DNA from: Methylobacterium fujisawaense
GTDB lineage: Bacteria > Pseudomonadota > Alphaproteobacteria > Rhizobiales > Beijerinckiaceae
Assembly (NCBI RefSeq): GCF_014138435.1
Contig: NZ_JACJIM010000002.1
Span: 744,001 to 808,000, forward strand
Length of the DNA: 64,000 bases
Direction: 5' to 3'
Shown here: positions 17,822 to 26,890 of the stretch, piece by piece
How positions within the stretch are numbered: the stretch's first letter is position 1
How the letters are laid out: each line of letters opens with the position of its first letter
Position numbers and translations under genes: made by a program
The notes under the pieces: model-generated
Seen by the model: the letters and a program-made list of their open reading frames with translations, nothing else
Databases searched by the model: none
What the model was told of the DNA's origin: nothing

Positions 17822-18798
17822 TGTCCGGCGACGGGATTGAAGCGCGCGTCGAGCAGGCCGTCGACGGCCGCGGCCACGTCGGTACCCGCCGGGATCACGC
17901 CCGCCTGCTGCAGGGCTGTTCCGGCCGCCTTGATCGACTGGGCCTGGGCTGCGCCGATCGCCGGCTGGGACAGGTCGGTCCGCTCGAGCTGACGGGCGAT
18001 CACCGGCTCGGGCAGCTTCGTGGCCGCAACGAGGGACGCGGCGAGGGCCTGGGGGTTGGCAAGCGCGTAGGCGCGGGCCCGCTCGTAGGCGGCGATCACC
18101 GTCCGGACGAGGTCGGGATGGGCCGTCGCGAACTCCTCCCGGACGTCCAGCAGGCCCCAGGTGTTTGCGGCGGCATCCCGGTAGAACAGCACGTCGCCGT
18201 TCTCGATCTCGGCGGCGGCCATCATCGGATCGAGGCCGGCCCAGGCATCGACGTCGCCGCGATCGAGGGCGGTCCGGCCGTCCGGATGCTGCAGCAGCAC
18301 GAGCTTGGCGTCGCGCTCGGTGAGGCCGGCGCTCTGGAGCGCGCGGATCAGGAAGATGTGCGGATCGGTGCCCCGGGTGACGGCGACGCGCTTGCCCTTG
18401 AGATCGGCGGGCTTGGCGATGCCGCTGTCCTTGCGGGTGACGAGCGCCGTCCATTCCGGGCGCGAATAGGCGTAGATCGCCTTGATCGGATTGCCGTTGA
18501 TCCGCGCCACGAGGGCTGCGGCGCCGGCCGCCGAGCCGAAATCGATGGCGCCGGCGTTCAGGAATTCGAGCGCCTTGTTGGAGCCGAGCGACTGGACCCA
18601 GCGGACCTTGATGCCCCGCGGCGCCAGCGCCTCCTCGAGGAAGCCCTTCTCCTTCAGGAGCAGGCCGACCGGATTGTAGGTCGCCCAGTCCAGGCGGACC
18701 TCCTTCGGATCCTCGGCCCGGGCCTCGCGCGACAAGAGGCTGCCCAGGCACGCCAGGGCGAGGCCGGCGGCCAGGAGGGATCGGCGGTTCGGGATCAT
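17818..18798 (-). CDS. ssuA: Sulfonate-type ABC transporter substrate-binding protein (SsuA-like)
   Basis: A periplasmic binding protein of about 326 residues. I start it at the ATG 18796-18798, where MIPNRRSLLAAGLALACLG gives a good signal peptide ending AEA; the longer frame upstream adds an implausible Arg/Pro-rich leader. The mature part contains DWATYNPVGLLLKEKGFLEE, SNKALEFLNAGAIDFGSAAGAAAL and RDAAANTWGLLDVREEF, typical of the SsuA/NrtA aliphatic sulfonate family. First gene of the operon. It lies about 0.85 kb from the divergent DUF4188 and monooxygenase genes. Confidence 0.87.
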   Translation of the reverse strand: MIPNRRSLLAAGLALACLGSLLSREARAEDPKEVRLDWATYNPVGLLLKEKGFLEEALAPRGIKVRWVQSLGSNKALEFLNAGAIDFGSAAGAAALVARINGNPIKAIYAYSRPEWTALVTRKDSGIAKPADLKGKRVAVTRGTDPHIFLIRALQSAGLTERDAKLVLLQHPDGRTALDRGDVDAWAGLDPMMAAAEIENGDVLFYRDAAANTWGLLDVREEFATAHPDLVRTVIAAYERARAYALANPQALAASLVAATKLPEPVIARQLERTDLSQPAIGAAQAQSIKAAGTALQQAGVIPAGTDVAAAVDGLLDARFNPVAGQ

Positions 18799-19646
18799 GA
18801 ATCGGGCCTGGCGTCTGAAGTGGGTGCGGCGGGAGGCGTTCGGTCTGCGGCGCCGTAGCACAGGTCCCGGTTCGCGGTGCGATCCGAGCCGGTTCCTTCG
18901 AGGCGGCCGCGTTCGGGGAGTCAGCAGCGGCGGCAGATCAGCCGGACGGGTCTTTCGGACCGCGGCGAGGTTCGAGCGCGAACCGTCCACCCGATCCGGA
19001 CGGCGTCCCTGTTCGTCCCGGGGACATGACCGGACCGCCCATGCGTCTTCATCTTCCCTGCGCTGCCCTTACCGTGACAGTGAATACAAGATCCTGTCGG
19101 TCGGCCAAGGAGTCAACGAAACGGCTTTCTCTACTTTGATGGATGAAAGCAAGAATGTTCGTCATTTTGTGACAACACGAGAATATTTTGCGCTTGAACG
19201 GAGCGGCGATGCCACTGCGGTTCTCCGACCCTTCTGGGCGCCCATTCAGGCCAGCGACACGCCCTGCGTCCGACGACGGGGGCCGTTCGGCGCGATCGGG
19301 GACGTGTGCGGCGCGCAAGGGTGTCGAGCCGCTTGGCGGTCGCGCATCCCGGTTCATCGCGGCCGGTCTGCGCCACGCGGAATCCCGGGCGGACGTCCGG
19401 CAGCCGGCGTGCCCCGGCCTGAACCGACGTCGGATTGGATGCGACCCTCCCGCATCGTCGATTGCAGAGCCGGCTGCGTCGTCCCCCCGGGGGCCCGGTA
19501 CATGGCGTCGGGATCGGCCTTCGTCATTCATCGCTCGATCACGAGATGTGCCGACCCTTCATGCGCGAATATTGATTTGCAGAAAGGCCGGTGAATATTA
19601 TCGGTTTACGGGTTCGGGCGATTCACGCGGCGATACAGGCGCGATC
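18799..19646. other. Divergent intergenic region, no gene
   Basis: 848 bases between the ssu operon and the DUF4188 gene. About 19070-19200 is AT-rich with short imperfect repeats and is the best place for divergent promoters. Reading frames here on both strands are Arg/Ser-rich with no recognisable domain. No RNA gene seen. Confidence 0.45.
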
Positions 19647-20174
19647 ATGGGGACGAGCATGGGCGCGAACCGGCACGAGCGGGTCCCGGACTTCTCGGGC
19701 TATCCGGATCTCGTCGTGATCTATCTCGGCATGAAAGTCCGGACGCTCGCCGGCGTCAGGACTCTCCTCGGCTTCGGACCGCGGATCGCCACGGTCGGCG
19801 CGGAACGCCCGGACGGCCTGCTGCACTACGAGAACAACATCATCTTCAGCCTGCGCCCGCTGCATCTGGGCATGCGCTGGTACTGGCGCGACATCGACAG
19901 CATGGTCGCCTGGGCGAAATCCGAGCCCCATCGGATCTGGTGGCGGGATTTCCTGCGGGACACGCGCGGCGTCGGCATCTGGCACGAGACCTACCACATG
20001 CGCGGCGGCATGGAGGCGATCTACAACGCCGTCCCGGGCGCGGTCGGTTTCTCGGCCTTCATGCCGATGCAGGAGGCGCGCGGCTCCCTGGCGACGCGGC
20101 ACGCGCGGCATGCCACGTCCGATCTGCACGACCTTCCCTCGGGGAATGCGCCGGAAACGTCCGTGTCCCGCTGA
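19647..20174 (+). CDS. DUF4188 family protein (monooxygenase-related ferredoxin-like fold)
   Basis: A 175-residue soluble protein. The segment DLVVIYLGMKVRTLAGV near the start, then LHYENNIIFSLRPLHLGMRWYWRDIDSMVAWAKS and GVGIWHETYHMRGGMEAIY match the pattern of DUF4188, a dimeric ferredoxin-like alpha/beta-barrel family. It has been compared with phenylacetaldoxime dehydratase and small monooxygenases, but its reaction is not established. The ATG at 19647 is the first one preceding the conserved region. It lies 147 bases before an FMN-dependent monooxygenase on the same strand, which suggests shared regulation with sulfur or xenobiotic oxidation. Confidence 0.75.
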   Translation: MGTSMGANRHERVPDFSGYPDLVVIYLGMKVRTLAGVRTLLGFGPRIATVGAERPDGLLHYENNIIFSLRPLHLGMRWYWRDIDSMVAWAKSEPHRIWWRDFLRDTRGVGIWHETYHMRGGMEAIYNAVPGAVGFSAFMPMQEARGSLATRHARHATSDLHDLPSGNAPETSVSR

Positions 20175-20321
20175 CGCGCGCCATGGGCCGTGCCCCGGTG
20201 CCGGCCGGTACCGTCCCAGCGGAAGCGGGATGAGCGTCGCGCGTACAACGCTGGGTTCGCTTGCACGGGTGGGTCGGCTAGACTCCGGCCCGCTCACGCG
20301 GCACGGAGCAGATCAGCCTCG

Positions 20322-21677
20322 ATGACGGTCGGTTCGATGAGACAGGGCACCCTGCGCCTCGGCGCATTCTTCTACGCGACCGGCCACCATGTTGCGGGCT
20401 GGCGCCATTCCTCCAGCGAAGCCGACGGCGGTCTGGTCCTCGAGCGCTATGTCGGCTGGGCGCAGCGGGCCGAAGCCGCCAAGTTCGATCTCATCTTCCT
20501 CGAAGATGGCACCGGCATCCGCGACCTCGATCTCCGATCCAGCGAGCGCACCGCGCGCTCCACCCATTTCGAGCCGGTGACGCTCCTGTCGGCACTCGCG
20601 GCGGTGACGAGTCGGATCGGTCTCGTCGCCACCACCTCCACCAGCTTCAACGAGCCCTACAACGTCGCGCGCCGGTTCGCGTCCCTCGACCACCTCAGCG
20701 GCGGACGGGCCGGCTGGAATCTCGTCACCTCCGCGACCGACGCCGAGGCGGCGAATTTCGGCGGCGACCGGATCGCCCGCCACGCCGACCGCTACGAGCG
20801 CGCGGAGGAGTTCGTGGACGTGGTCCTCGGCCTCTGGAACACCTGGGACGATGGCGCGGTGATCATCGACCGCGCCAGCGGGCAATTCTCGAAGCCGGAT
20901 GGCTTCCGCCCGTTGAACCACCGCGGCAGCCATTTCGAGGTGCGCGGGCCGCTCAACATCTCGCGCACGCCGCAGGGACAGCCCGTGCTGGTGCAGGCCG
21001 GCTCCTCCGGGCCCGGCAAGGATCTGGCAGCGCGCACCGCCGAGATCGTGTTCACGGCCAATCAGACGCTGGAGGAGGCGGTGGCCTTCTACGGCGACCT
21101 GAAGGAGCGGATGGCGCGGTTCGGCCGCGCCCCGGACGATCTGAAGGTGATGCCGGGCCTGTTTCCCGTCGTCGGCCGCAGCGAGGCCGAGGCGCGGGCG
21201 AAATTCGAAGCCCTGCAGGACCTGATCGATCCCGTCGTCGGCCTCGCGCTGCTCGGACGCATGATCGGCGGCCACGACCTGTCGGGCTACGATCCCGACG
21301 GGCCCGTCCCGGAATTGCCCGAGACGGACGGCATCAAGTCCCGCCAGCAGCTGATGGTCGATCTCGCCCGTCGCGAAGGTCTGACCCTGCGTCAGCTCTA
21401 CCTGCGCATCGCGGGCGCCCGCGGCCACTCGCAGATCATCGGCACGGCCGCCCAGATCGCGGACGAGATGGAGGAGCGGTTCCGGGCTGGCGGGGCGGAC
21501 GGCTTCAACATCATGCCCCCGACGCTGCCCGGCGGCCTCGAGGATTTCATCACGCTGGTCCTGCCGGAGCTTCGCCGGCGCGGCCTGTTCCGCACCGAGT
21601 ACGAGGGCCGAACCCTGCGGGACCATCTCGGCTCGCGCCCGCCGGCAGGATTCGGGCCTCATCCAGCCAGGACCTAG
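20322..21677 (+). CDS. LLM-class FMN-dependent monooxygenase (NtaA/SnaA/DszA family)
   Basis: A 451-residue flavin-dependent monooxygenase of the bacterial luciferase-like family, using FMNH2 supplied by a separate reductase. Motifs seen: LGAFFYATGHHVAGWRH at the N-terminus, the conserved SSTSFNEPYNVARRFASLDHLSGGRAGWNLVTS-like block at about 105-140 (here beginning TTSTSFNEPY), ADRYERAEEFVDVVLGLW, and GQPVLVQAGSSGPGKDLAA, all typical of the NtaA/DszA/DmoA subgroup that opens organosulfur compounds and nitrilotriacetate. Next to ssuABC it probably releases sulfite from an organosulfur substrate. The ATG at 20322 is chosen; a second ATG lies five codons later. Confidence 0.9.
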   Translation: MTVGSMRQGTLRLGAFFYATGHHVAGWRHSSSEADGGLVLERYVGWAQRAEAAKFDLIFLEDGTGIRDLDLRSSERTARSTHFEPVTLLSALAAVTSRIGLVATTSTSFNEPYNVARRFASLDHLSGGRAGWNLVTSATDAEAANFGGDRIARHADRYERAEEFVDVVLGLWNTWDDGAVIIDRASGQFSKPDGFRPLNHRGSHFEVRGPLNISRTPQGQPVLVQAGSSGPGKDLAARTAEIVFTANQTLEEAVAFYGDLKERMARFGRAPDDLKVMPGLFPVVGRSEAEARAKFEALQDLIDPVVGLALLGRMIGGHDLSGYDPDGPVPELPETDGIKSRQQLMVDLARREGLTLRQLYLRIAGARGHSQIIGTAAQIADEMEERFRAGGADGFNIMPPTLPGGLEDFITLVLPELRRRGLFRTEYEGRTLRDHLGSRPPAGFGPHPART

Positions 21678-21824
21678 GGTAGGCGGCCGGTCGCCGCGTG
21701 CAGCGACCGGCCTGCGGCGTCTTGGCCATTAAGATGATTGCGCACAAGCGATAATCCCTGTGATACGAGGAGCCATCACGGTCGAAGGCCGCCATGTGCA
21801 GGTCGTGGCAGGGGCGACGGGGCA

Positions 21825-23315
21825 TTGACGGATCAGCAGGAACGCACCCGCTTCGAAGCGGAGTTTGCGCGCATCGGCGCGAGTTCCGACCCGTTCGTAT
21901 CCGCCGTTCGGGCGACGCGGATGCCGATGCTGATCACCGATCCCAATCAGCCGGACAATCCCATCGTCTTCGTCAATGCCGCCTTCTCCACGCTGACCGG
22001 TTACGCCCATGACGAGATCATCGGGCGGAACTGTCGGTTCCTGCAGGGGCCCGAGACCAACCGCGCCGATATCGCCAAGATCAGAGCGGCCATCGCGCGC
22101 CGGGTGCCGATCGAGATCGAGCTGTTGAACCATAAGAAGAGCGGTGAGCTCTTCTGGAATCGGCTCCTGATCTCGCCGGTCTTCGATCGCGACGGTGAGC
22201 TGACCTATTTCTTCGCGTCGCAGTTCGACGTGACCCTGGAGCGGGACAAGCTCGCGCGGATGCATCGCGACCGGCTGGCGCTGGAGCTGGAGGTGGAGCG
22301 TCGCACCAGCGACCTCACCCGCAGCGAAGAGCGGCTGCGCTTCATCCTGAAGGCCGGACGCTTCGGCTCCTGGACCCTCGATCTCGCCGACATGCGCCTG
22401 GTGGCCTCCGAAACCTGCAAGGAGAATTTCGGACGGGCGGCCGACGACCCGTTCAGCTACGAGGATCTGATCGCGGCGATCGATCCCGAGGACCGCCCGC
22501 GCATGCAGGCGGCGGTGCAGACCTCGATCCGCGAGCATAGCGACTACGACATCGAGTACCGGGCGCGCACGCCGCGTGGCGAGCTGCGCTGGCTGCAGAT
22601 CCGCGGCCAGACCTTCTACGACGCGGTCGGCCAGCCGCTGAGCATGGCCGGCGTCTCCATCGACGTGACCGAGCGCAAGCGCGCGGAGGAGCACCGCACC
22701 CTCCTGGCCGACGAGCTGAACCACCGGGTGAAGAACTCGATGGCAACCATGCAGTCCATCGCGCACCAGACTCTGCGCAACGCATCCTCCGTGGAGGAGG
22801 CGCACAAGACCCTCGACGCACGGCTGCAATCGCTCTCGGCCGCCCACGACGTTCTGACCCGCGAGAGCTGGATCGGCGCCACGCTGACCGTGATCGTGGA
22901 GGGCACATTGCAGCCGTTCCGCGGCGGCGCGGGGCAGAGGTTCCTGATCAACGGCCCGGAGGTGTGGCTGACGCCGCGCCTGACCCTCGCCTTCACGATG
23001 GCTCTGCACGAGTTGGCGACCAACGCGGTCAAGTACGGCGCCCTGTCGAACGACAGGGGACGGGTGATCCTGAACTGGGACGTGGTGGATGGGGCGAGGC
23101 CAGCCCACCTCTGGTTCCGTTGGGAGGAAATCGGCGGACCTGCGGTGACGGCGCCGGCCCGCGGCGGCTTCGGCACGCGCCTGATCGAGCGGGCGCTGGC
23201 CGCCGAGATGGGAGGCTCGGCGGAAATCGAGTACCGCCCCCGCGGCGTCGTCTTCACCCTGGACGCGCCGTTGCCCGACCGGAGACCCGCCGCAGCGGAG
23301 GACCCGACGGCCTGA
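21825..23315 (+). CDS. LOV-PAS HWE-family sensor histidine kinase
   Basis: A soluble sensor kinase of about 496 residues. The first PAS domain is a LOV domain: GRNCRFLQGP, with Cys near residue 70, is the flavin-adduct motif of blue-light receptors, followed by NHKKSGELFWNRLLISPV. A second PAS domain spans about 170-285 (ELRWLQIRGQTFYDAVGQP, ending DVTERKRAEEH). The kinase core has the H-box LLADELNHRVKNSMATMQS with His near 300, the HELATNAVKYGALS N-box and the WxE motif FRWEE, defining the HWE family. I use the TTG at 21825, preceded by purine-rich sequence; an ATG start is lacking. No response regulator is adjacent. Confidence 0.9.
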   Translation: MTDQQERTRFEAEFARIGASSDPFVSAVRATRMPMLITDPNQPDNPIVFVNAAFSTLTGYAHDEIIGRNCRFLQGPETNRADIAKIRAAIARRVPIEIELLNHKKSGELFWNRLLISPVFDRDGELTYFFASQFDVTLERDKLARMHRDRLALELEVERRTSDLTRSEERLRFILKAGRFGSWTLDLADMRLVASETCKENFGRAADDPFSYEDLIAAIDPEDRPRMQAAVQTSIREHSDYDIEYRARTPRGELRWLQIRGQTFYDAVGQPLSMAGVSIDVTERKRAEEHRTLLADELNHRVKNSMATMQSIAHQTLRNASSVEEAHKTLDARLQSLSAAHDVLTRESWIGATLTVIVEGTLQPFRGGAGQRFLINGPEVWLTPRLTLAFTMALHELATNAVKYGALSNDRGRVILNWDVVDGARPAHLWFRWEEIGGPAVTAPARGGFGTRLIERALAAEMGGSAEIEYRPRGVVFTLDAPLPDRRPAAAEDPTA

Positions 23316-23342
23316 GGACCTCGAGCGCCGGCGCGCCGCCGT

Positions 23343-23909
23343 TCACGTCATGCGCGTCAGGACGGCCTCGTTCCAGAACCTGCGATGCAGGAAGGCCATC
23401 GCGGCATGGCCGAGGACGACCGCCAGGAGCGTGAAGCCCAGCCAGTAATGGAACAGATCGGCGGGAAGCATCATCCAGGCGATCTTCGTGTCCCGCTCCG
23501 GCATCAGGGGGAGACCGTAGGGCGCGAAGGGCTTGCCCGAACCGTACTGGCGCAGCAGCGCGAGGCCGGGGACGAGGATCATCAGCAGATAGATCAGGCC
23601 ATGACCGGCCAAGGCGGCGCGCCCCGGAGCGCCCGGATGCGACGGGCGCCGGTGGAGATTCGCGAGTCCCCAGGCTCCGCGCAGGAGCACGAGCACGAAC
23701 AGCGTGAAGCCAAGGGTGAAGTGGCTCCCGCCGACGAGGCGCGTGAGCGCGGTGTCACCGATCGCGACGTAGAGCAGCGCGCCCGTGAATTGCCACGCGA
23801 AGAGGGCGGCCATCAGCCAGTGGAAGCCGCGGCTGATGCGGCCGTAGCGGTGCGGGGTGTCCAGCCAGACACTCTGCGGCGCGGCTTCGCGGTTCATCGG
23901 CCTGGTCAT
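23343..23909 (-). CDS. Cytochrome b561 family protein
   Basis: A 188-residue inner-membrane di-heme b-type cytochrome with four TM helices. Likely heme-ligating His residues sit in SRGFHWLMAALFAWQF, VGGSHFTLGFTLFVLVLLRG, and in the pair LFHYWLGFTLLAVVLGHAAMAFLHRRFW. Such proteins move electrons from quinol or act as superoxide oxidase. The ATG overlaps the stop of the upstream acyl-CoA dehydrogenase-like gene (ATGA), so the two are translationally coupled; this suggests the cytochrome may serve that flavoprotein or simply share its regulation. A small conserved AMAFLHRRFW tail is typical of the family. Confidence 0.88.
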   Translation of the reverse strand: MTRPMNREAAPQSVWLDTPHRYGRISRGFHWLMAALFAWQFTGALLYVAIGDTALTRLVGGSHFTLGFTLFVLVLLRGAWGLANLHRRPSHPGAPGRAALAGHGLIYLLMILVPGLALLRQYGSGKPFAPYGLPLMPERDTKIAWMMLPADLFHYWLGFTLLAVVLGHAAMAFLHRRFWNEAVLTRMT

Positions 23910-25054
23910 GCCGCGGTCTCGGTCCACAGGTCTCCGGCCATGGCGTCGGCTTGCAGGATCTCGGACGCCGCGGCGGTGAGCGCATGATCCGGTCCGGGCT
24001 GGCGCAGATAGGTGGCGAGGTCGCGCGCGAGCCGCTCCAGCCTATGGCCGCGCATGAATCCCTGCAAGCCGACCGAGCGCTGGGCCAGCTGGAGGACATC
24101 GAGGCCGGCGCGCTCGACCGCGAGGCGGACCAAGTTGATGTAGGCGACCACGCGTGCGGGCGGCATCCCGGCGTCCGATGCGACCTGCGCGCCGCGCTCG
24201 ATCCAGAGCCGCGCCCCCTCGACCGCGATGGCTCCCTCGCCGAGGCGGGCCAATTGGTGCGGGTCGCCGCCCCGGCCGGTCCGGTTCAGGTGGCCGCGCC
24301 AAGCATCGAACACGGCTTCGATGCCGCCAAGCTGGACCGCAGCAAAGCGCCACGCGCCGCCCGAGAAGGCCGGCTGCTGGAAATAATCGTCGGGCTGGCC
24401 CAGGATGTCGCCGGCATTGACGGCGAGACCGGTGAAATCGACCGTGCCGGTCGCCGAAGCGCGCATGCCCTGCGCGCGCCAGGCCGAGAGATCGGCCCGG
24501 GTGCCGGCTTCGAGCGGCACCACCATCATCGCCACGCCGGCCCGGTCCGGATGCCGGGCGGTCACGAGGGCGCGGGTGACGTAGCCGGCGCCCGACGCGA
24601 AGGTCTTCACGCCGAGGAGTTGTCCGTCGGTATCGCGCGCCTCGACCCGCAAGCCGCCCTCGGCCGGCTCCGTATTCCAGACTCCGAACAGATGACCGGC
24701 GCGCGCGTCGGCGAACAGGCGGCTTCGCTGGTCGGGCGTGCCGTACCGGGCAATGAGCTGGATGGCGTTGACGTGTCCCTCGTAGAGTCGGCCGAGGGCG
24801 AGGCTGCCGTAGCCGACCAACCGCAGAACCTCGGCCAGGGCGCCGGCTCCCGGCTCCGTCCCCAGGCCGGCCCCGCCCTGTTCCACCGGGACCGGGGCGG
24901 CGAGCAGCCCGAGCCGCGCGAGATCGGCAACATCGTCCTGCGGGAAGCCGCCGTCATGGTCCTGGGCATCCGCGCGCGCCGCGGCGGCGGCGGCAATGGT
25001 TCGGGCGGCCGCCTCGGAATCGTAGATCGGGTCCAGACGGGTCCACTGGTCCAT
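23906..25054 (-). CDS. Acyl-CoA dehydrogenase-fold flavoprotein (DszC/SfnC-like)
   Basis: A 382-residue flavoprotein of the acyl-CoA dehydrogenase superfamily. FGVWNTEP around residues 120-127, LLGVKTFASGAGYVTRALVTA, and the C-terminal LQLAQRSVGLQGFMRGHRLERLARDLATYLRQPGPD are typical of the monooxygenase-like branch (DszC, SfnC) that acts in organosulfur metabolism rather than fatty-acid oxidation. The start is the ATG at 25052-25054 with AGGGGAAA upstream; the longer frame adds an unlikely Arg-rich leader. It overlaps the cytochrome b561 gene and lies close to ssu genes, which supports a sulfur-scavenging role by inference. Confidence 0.85.
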   Translation of the reverse strand: MDQWTRLDPIYDSEAAARTIAAAAAARADAQDHDGGFPQDDVADLARLGLLAAPVPVEQGGAGLGTEPGAGALAEVLRLVGYGSLALGRLYEGHVNAIQLIARYGTPDQRSRLFADARAGHLFGVWNTEPAEGGLRVEARDTDGQLLGVKTFASGAGYVTRALVTARHPDRAGVAMMVVPLEAGTRADLSAWRAQGMRASATGTVDFTGLAVNAGDILGQPDDYFQQPAFSGGAWRFAAVQLGGIEAVFDAWRGHLNRTGRGGDPHQLARLGEGAIAVEGARLWIERGAQVASDAGMPPARVVAYINLVRLAVERAGLDVLQLAQRSVGLQGFMRGHRLERLARDLATYLRQPGPDHALTAAASEILQADAMAGDLWTETAA

Positions 25055-25334
25055 GCGTCTTTCCCCTTCAGGTCGCGGCCGGGCGCGGCGGAGTGCGCAG
25101 ACCGCACCGCCGATCCGTGCACGCTGAGCGCCTAGCATCGCGATCCGCGCGGCCCGTTACAGGAGCGCAGCTGCGCAGGGTCGAGCGCTCGGATGTCGTC
25201 ACGTCTCGCCTCCTACCCGCACTGGATGCGGAAGATCATAGAAAGCTAACCTGAGAGTGAACCACCCTTTCCTCATCCGGGGCTGCGACCAATGCGACCG
25301 CACTCGGCCGGGTCGGCGGCTGCGCCGCGATGGT

Positions 25335-26225
25335 TCAGTTCAAAGTCCGGTTGGCGCGCAGCTGCGACACCGCGAGGTCGACGAAGGTCCGCACCTTCGC
25401 GGGTGCGCGCCGGCCTTCGGGATACAGCACGTGGACGGGTATCGGTGCCTCCTCGTACTCGTCGAGCACGATCCTGAGGCGGCCTTCGAGCAGATCCGGG
25501 CCAATCTGGTAGTGCAGGACCCGCGTCAGCCCCCAGCCTGACCGGGCGGCGGCGATCGGAACCTCGTTGGTGTTGCTCTGAAGGGTGGGATGGACGACCA
25601 CCCGCTCGTTCCCCGCGAACCGCCATTCCGGCGACGCCCAGGCGCCGGTGGAGACTGCGATCCGGTGCCGCTTCAGATCCGCCGGCGTCGTCGGCACGCC
25701 GTGCCGCGCGAAATAGGCCGGGGCGCCGCAGATGACATGGCGGACCGATCCGACCCGAGCCGCCGTCAACCCGGAATCGGTCAAGCGGCCGATCCGGATC
25801 GCGACATCGATCCCTTCCTCGACGATGTTGACGGGCCGATCGACGAACAGGGTCCGCGCCGACATGGTCGGGTAGGTGTCGAGGTAGTGGGTCACGATCG
25901 GGAGGACGTGCATCTTCCCGAACAGCACGGAGGCCGTGACCGCGAGCGTCCCCGAGGGCGTCGCATTGGAGCCGGCCGCCGCCGACTCCGCCTCGGCGAT
26001 GTCGGCCAGGATCCGCCGGCAATCCTCGTAGTAGCGGCTGCCCGCCTCCGTGAGCTTCACGGAGCGGGTCGTCCGGATCAGGAGCCGGGCGCCGATGGTC
26101 TCCTCGAGGGCCGCCACAGCACGCGTGACGGCCGGCGGGCTCATGTGCAGGAGGCGGGCGGTCTGCGCGAAGCTCCCCGTCTCGGCGACCTTGGCGAAGA
26201 CGCGCATGGTTTGCCAACGATCCAA
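25335..26225 (-). CDS. LysR-family transcriptional regulator
   Basis: A 296-residue regulator. The N-terminal winged helix reads MDRWQTMRVFAKVAETGSFAQTARLLHMSPPAVTRAVAALE, a standard LysR HTH, followed by a co-inducer domain with FVDRPVNIVEEGIDVAIRIG and SNTNEVPIAAARSGWGLTRVL, the pattern of the large DhcR/PecT-like LysR subgroup. It lies 79 bases downstream of the NTF2-like gene on the same strand and probably controls the upstream oxidoreductase/GST genes and itself. The effector is unknown. Confidence 0.9.
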   Translation of the reverse strand: MDRWQTMRVFAKVAETGSFAQTARLLHMSPPAVTRAVAALEETIGARLLIRTTRSVKLTEAGSRYYEDCRRILADIAEAESAAAGSNATPSGTLAVTASVLFGKMHVLPIVTHYLDTYPTMSARTLFVDRPVNIVEEGIDVAIRIGRLTDSGLTAARVGSVRHVICGAPAYFARHGVPTTPADLKRHRIAVSTGAWASPEWRFAGNERVVVHPTLQSNTNEVPIAAARSGWGLTRVLHYQIGPDLLEGRLRIVLDEYEEAPIPVHVLYPEGRRAPAKVRTFVDLAVSQLRANRTLN

Positions 26226-26304
26226 GGCCTCGCTCCTGGGCTTCGCGAAACGGACCGCGCCGCCGACGCCCGGTCCAGGCTCCCCTCACCCGCCGGGCCG
26301 GTGA

Positions 26305-26769
26305 TCAGAACCCGAAATGGCTCAGGCCCGGATGATCGTCCGGCCGGCGTCCGAGGGGCCAGTGAAACTTGCGGTCCGCTTCCGCGATGGGCAGCTCGTT
26401 GATGCTGCTGTGCCGGTAGCGCATCAGCCCGTCATCGGCGAATTCCCAGTTCTCGTTGCCGTAGGCCCGGAACCAGTGGCCGCTGTCGTCGTGGTACTCA
26501 TAGGCGTAGCGCACGGCGATCCGGTTACCGGTGAAGGCCCAGAGCTCCTTGATGAGGCGGTAGTCGAGCTCCCGGTTCCACTTGCGGGTCAGGAAAGCCT
26601 CCACCTCCGCGCGTCCGTTCAGGAACTCGGCGCGATTCCGCCAGCGGGTATCGGTCGTGTAGGCCAGGGCGACCTTGGCCGGGTCGCGGCCGTTCCAGCC
26701 ATCCTCGGCGAGGCGGACCTTCGCGATCGCGCTCTGCTCATCGAAGGACGGCAGCGGGGGACGGGACAT
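26305..26769 (-). CDS. DUF1348 / NTF2-like family protein
   Basis: A 154-residue cytosolic protein of the NTF2-like fold. The block [29 protein letters not shown], then [21 protein letters not shown] and [27 protein letters not shown] is the signature of DUF1348. The family is widespread and without an established reaction. It sits between a PNPOx-ferredoxin reductase fusion and a LysR gene on the same strand. Proteins of this type often travel with redox enzymes and regulators in xenobiotic-response clusters. Confidence 0.9.
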   Translation of the reverse strand: MSRPPLPSFDEQSAIAKVRLAEDGWNGRDPAKVALAYTTDTRWRNRAEFLNGRAEVEAFLTRKWNRELDYRLIKELWAFTGNRIAVRYAYEYHDDSGHWFRAYGNENWEFADDGLMRYRHSSINELPIAEADRKFHWPLGRRPDDHPGLSHFGF

Positions 26770-26890
26770 GGTGTACTCCTGGGGTGCGCGAGGTTGCGGG
26801 ACCCGGGCCCGATATCGACGCCGCGCACAATGATCGGCCGCCGACGATCCCGGAAGGTGGAAAACGGAGTCGGGTGAAGCGTGCCGGGCG

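Noticed and set aside
17822..18751. Apparent 310-codon N-terminal extension of the SsuC permease
   Set aside because: The extension is the shadow of ssuA in another frame; a GTG overlapping the ssuA stop gives a normal permease length.
20195..20222. Imperfect palindrome CGGTGCCGG/CCGGTACCG considered as terminator or operator
   Set aside because: No loop or T-run and such GC palindromes are frequent by chance at this base composition.
21729..23108. Minus-strand frame opposite the LOV kinase
   Set aside because: The plus strand encodes intact LOV, PAS and HWE motifs; the minus frame shows none.
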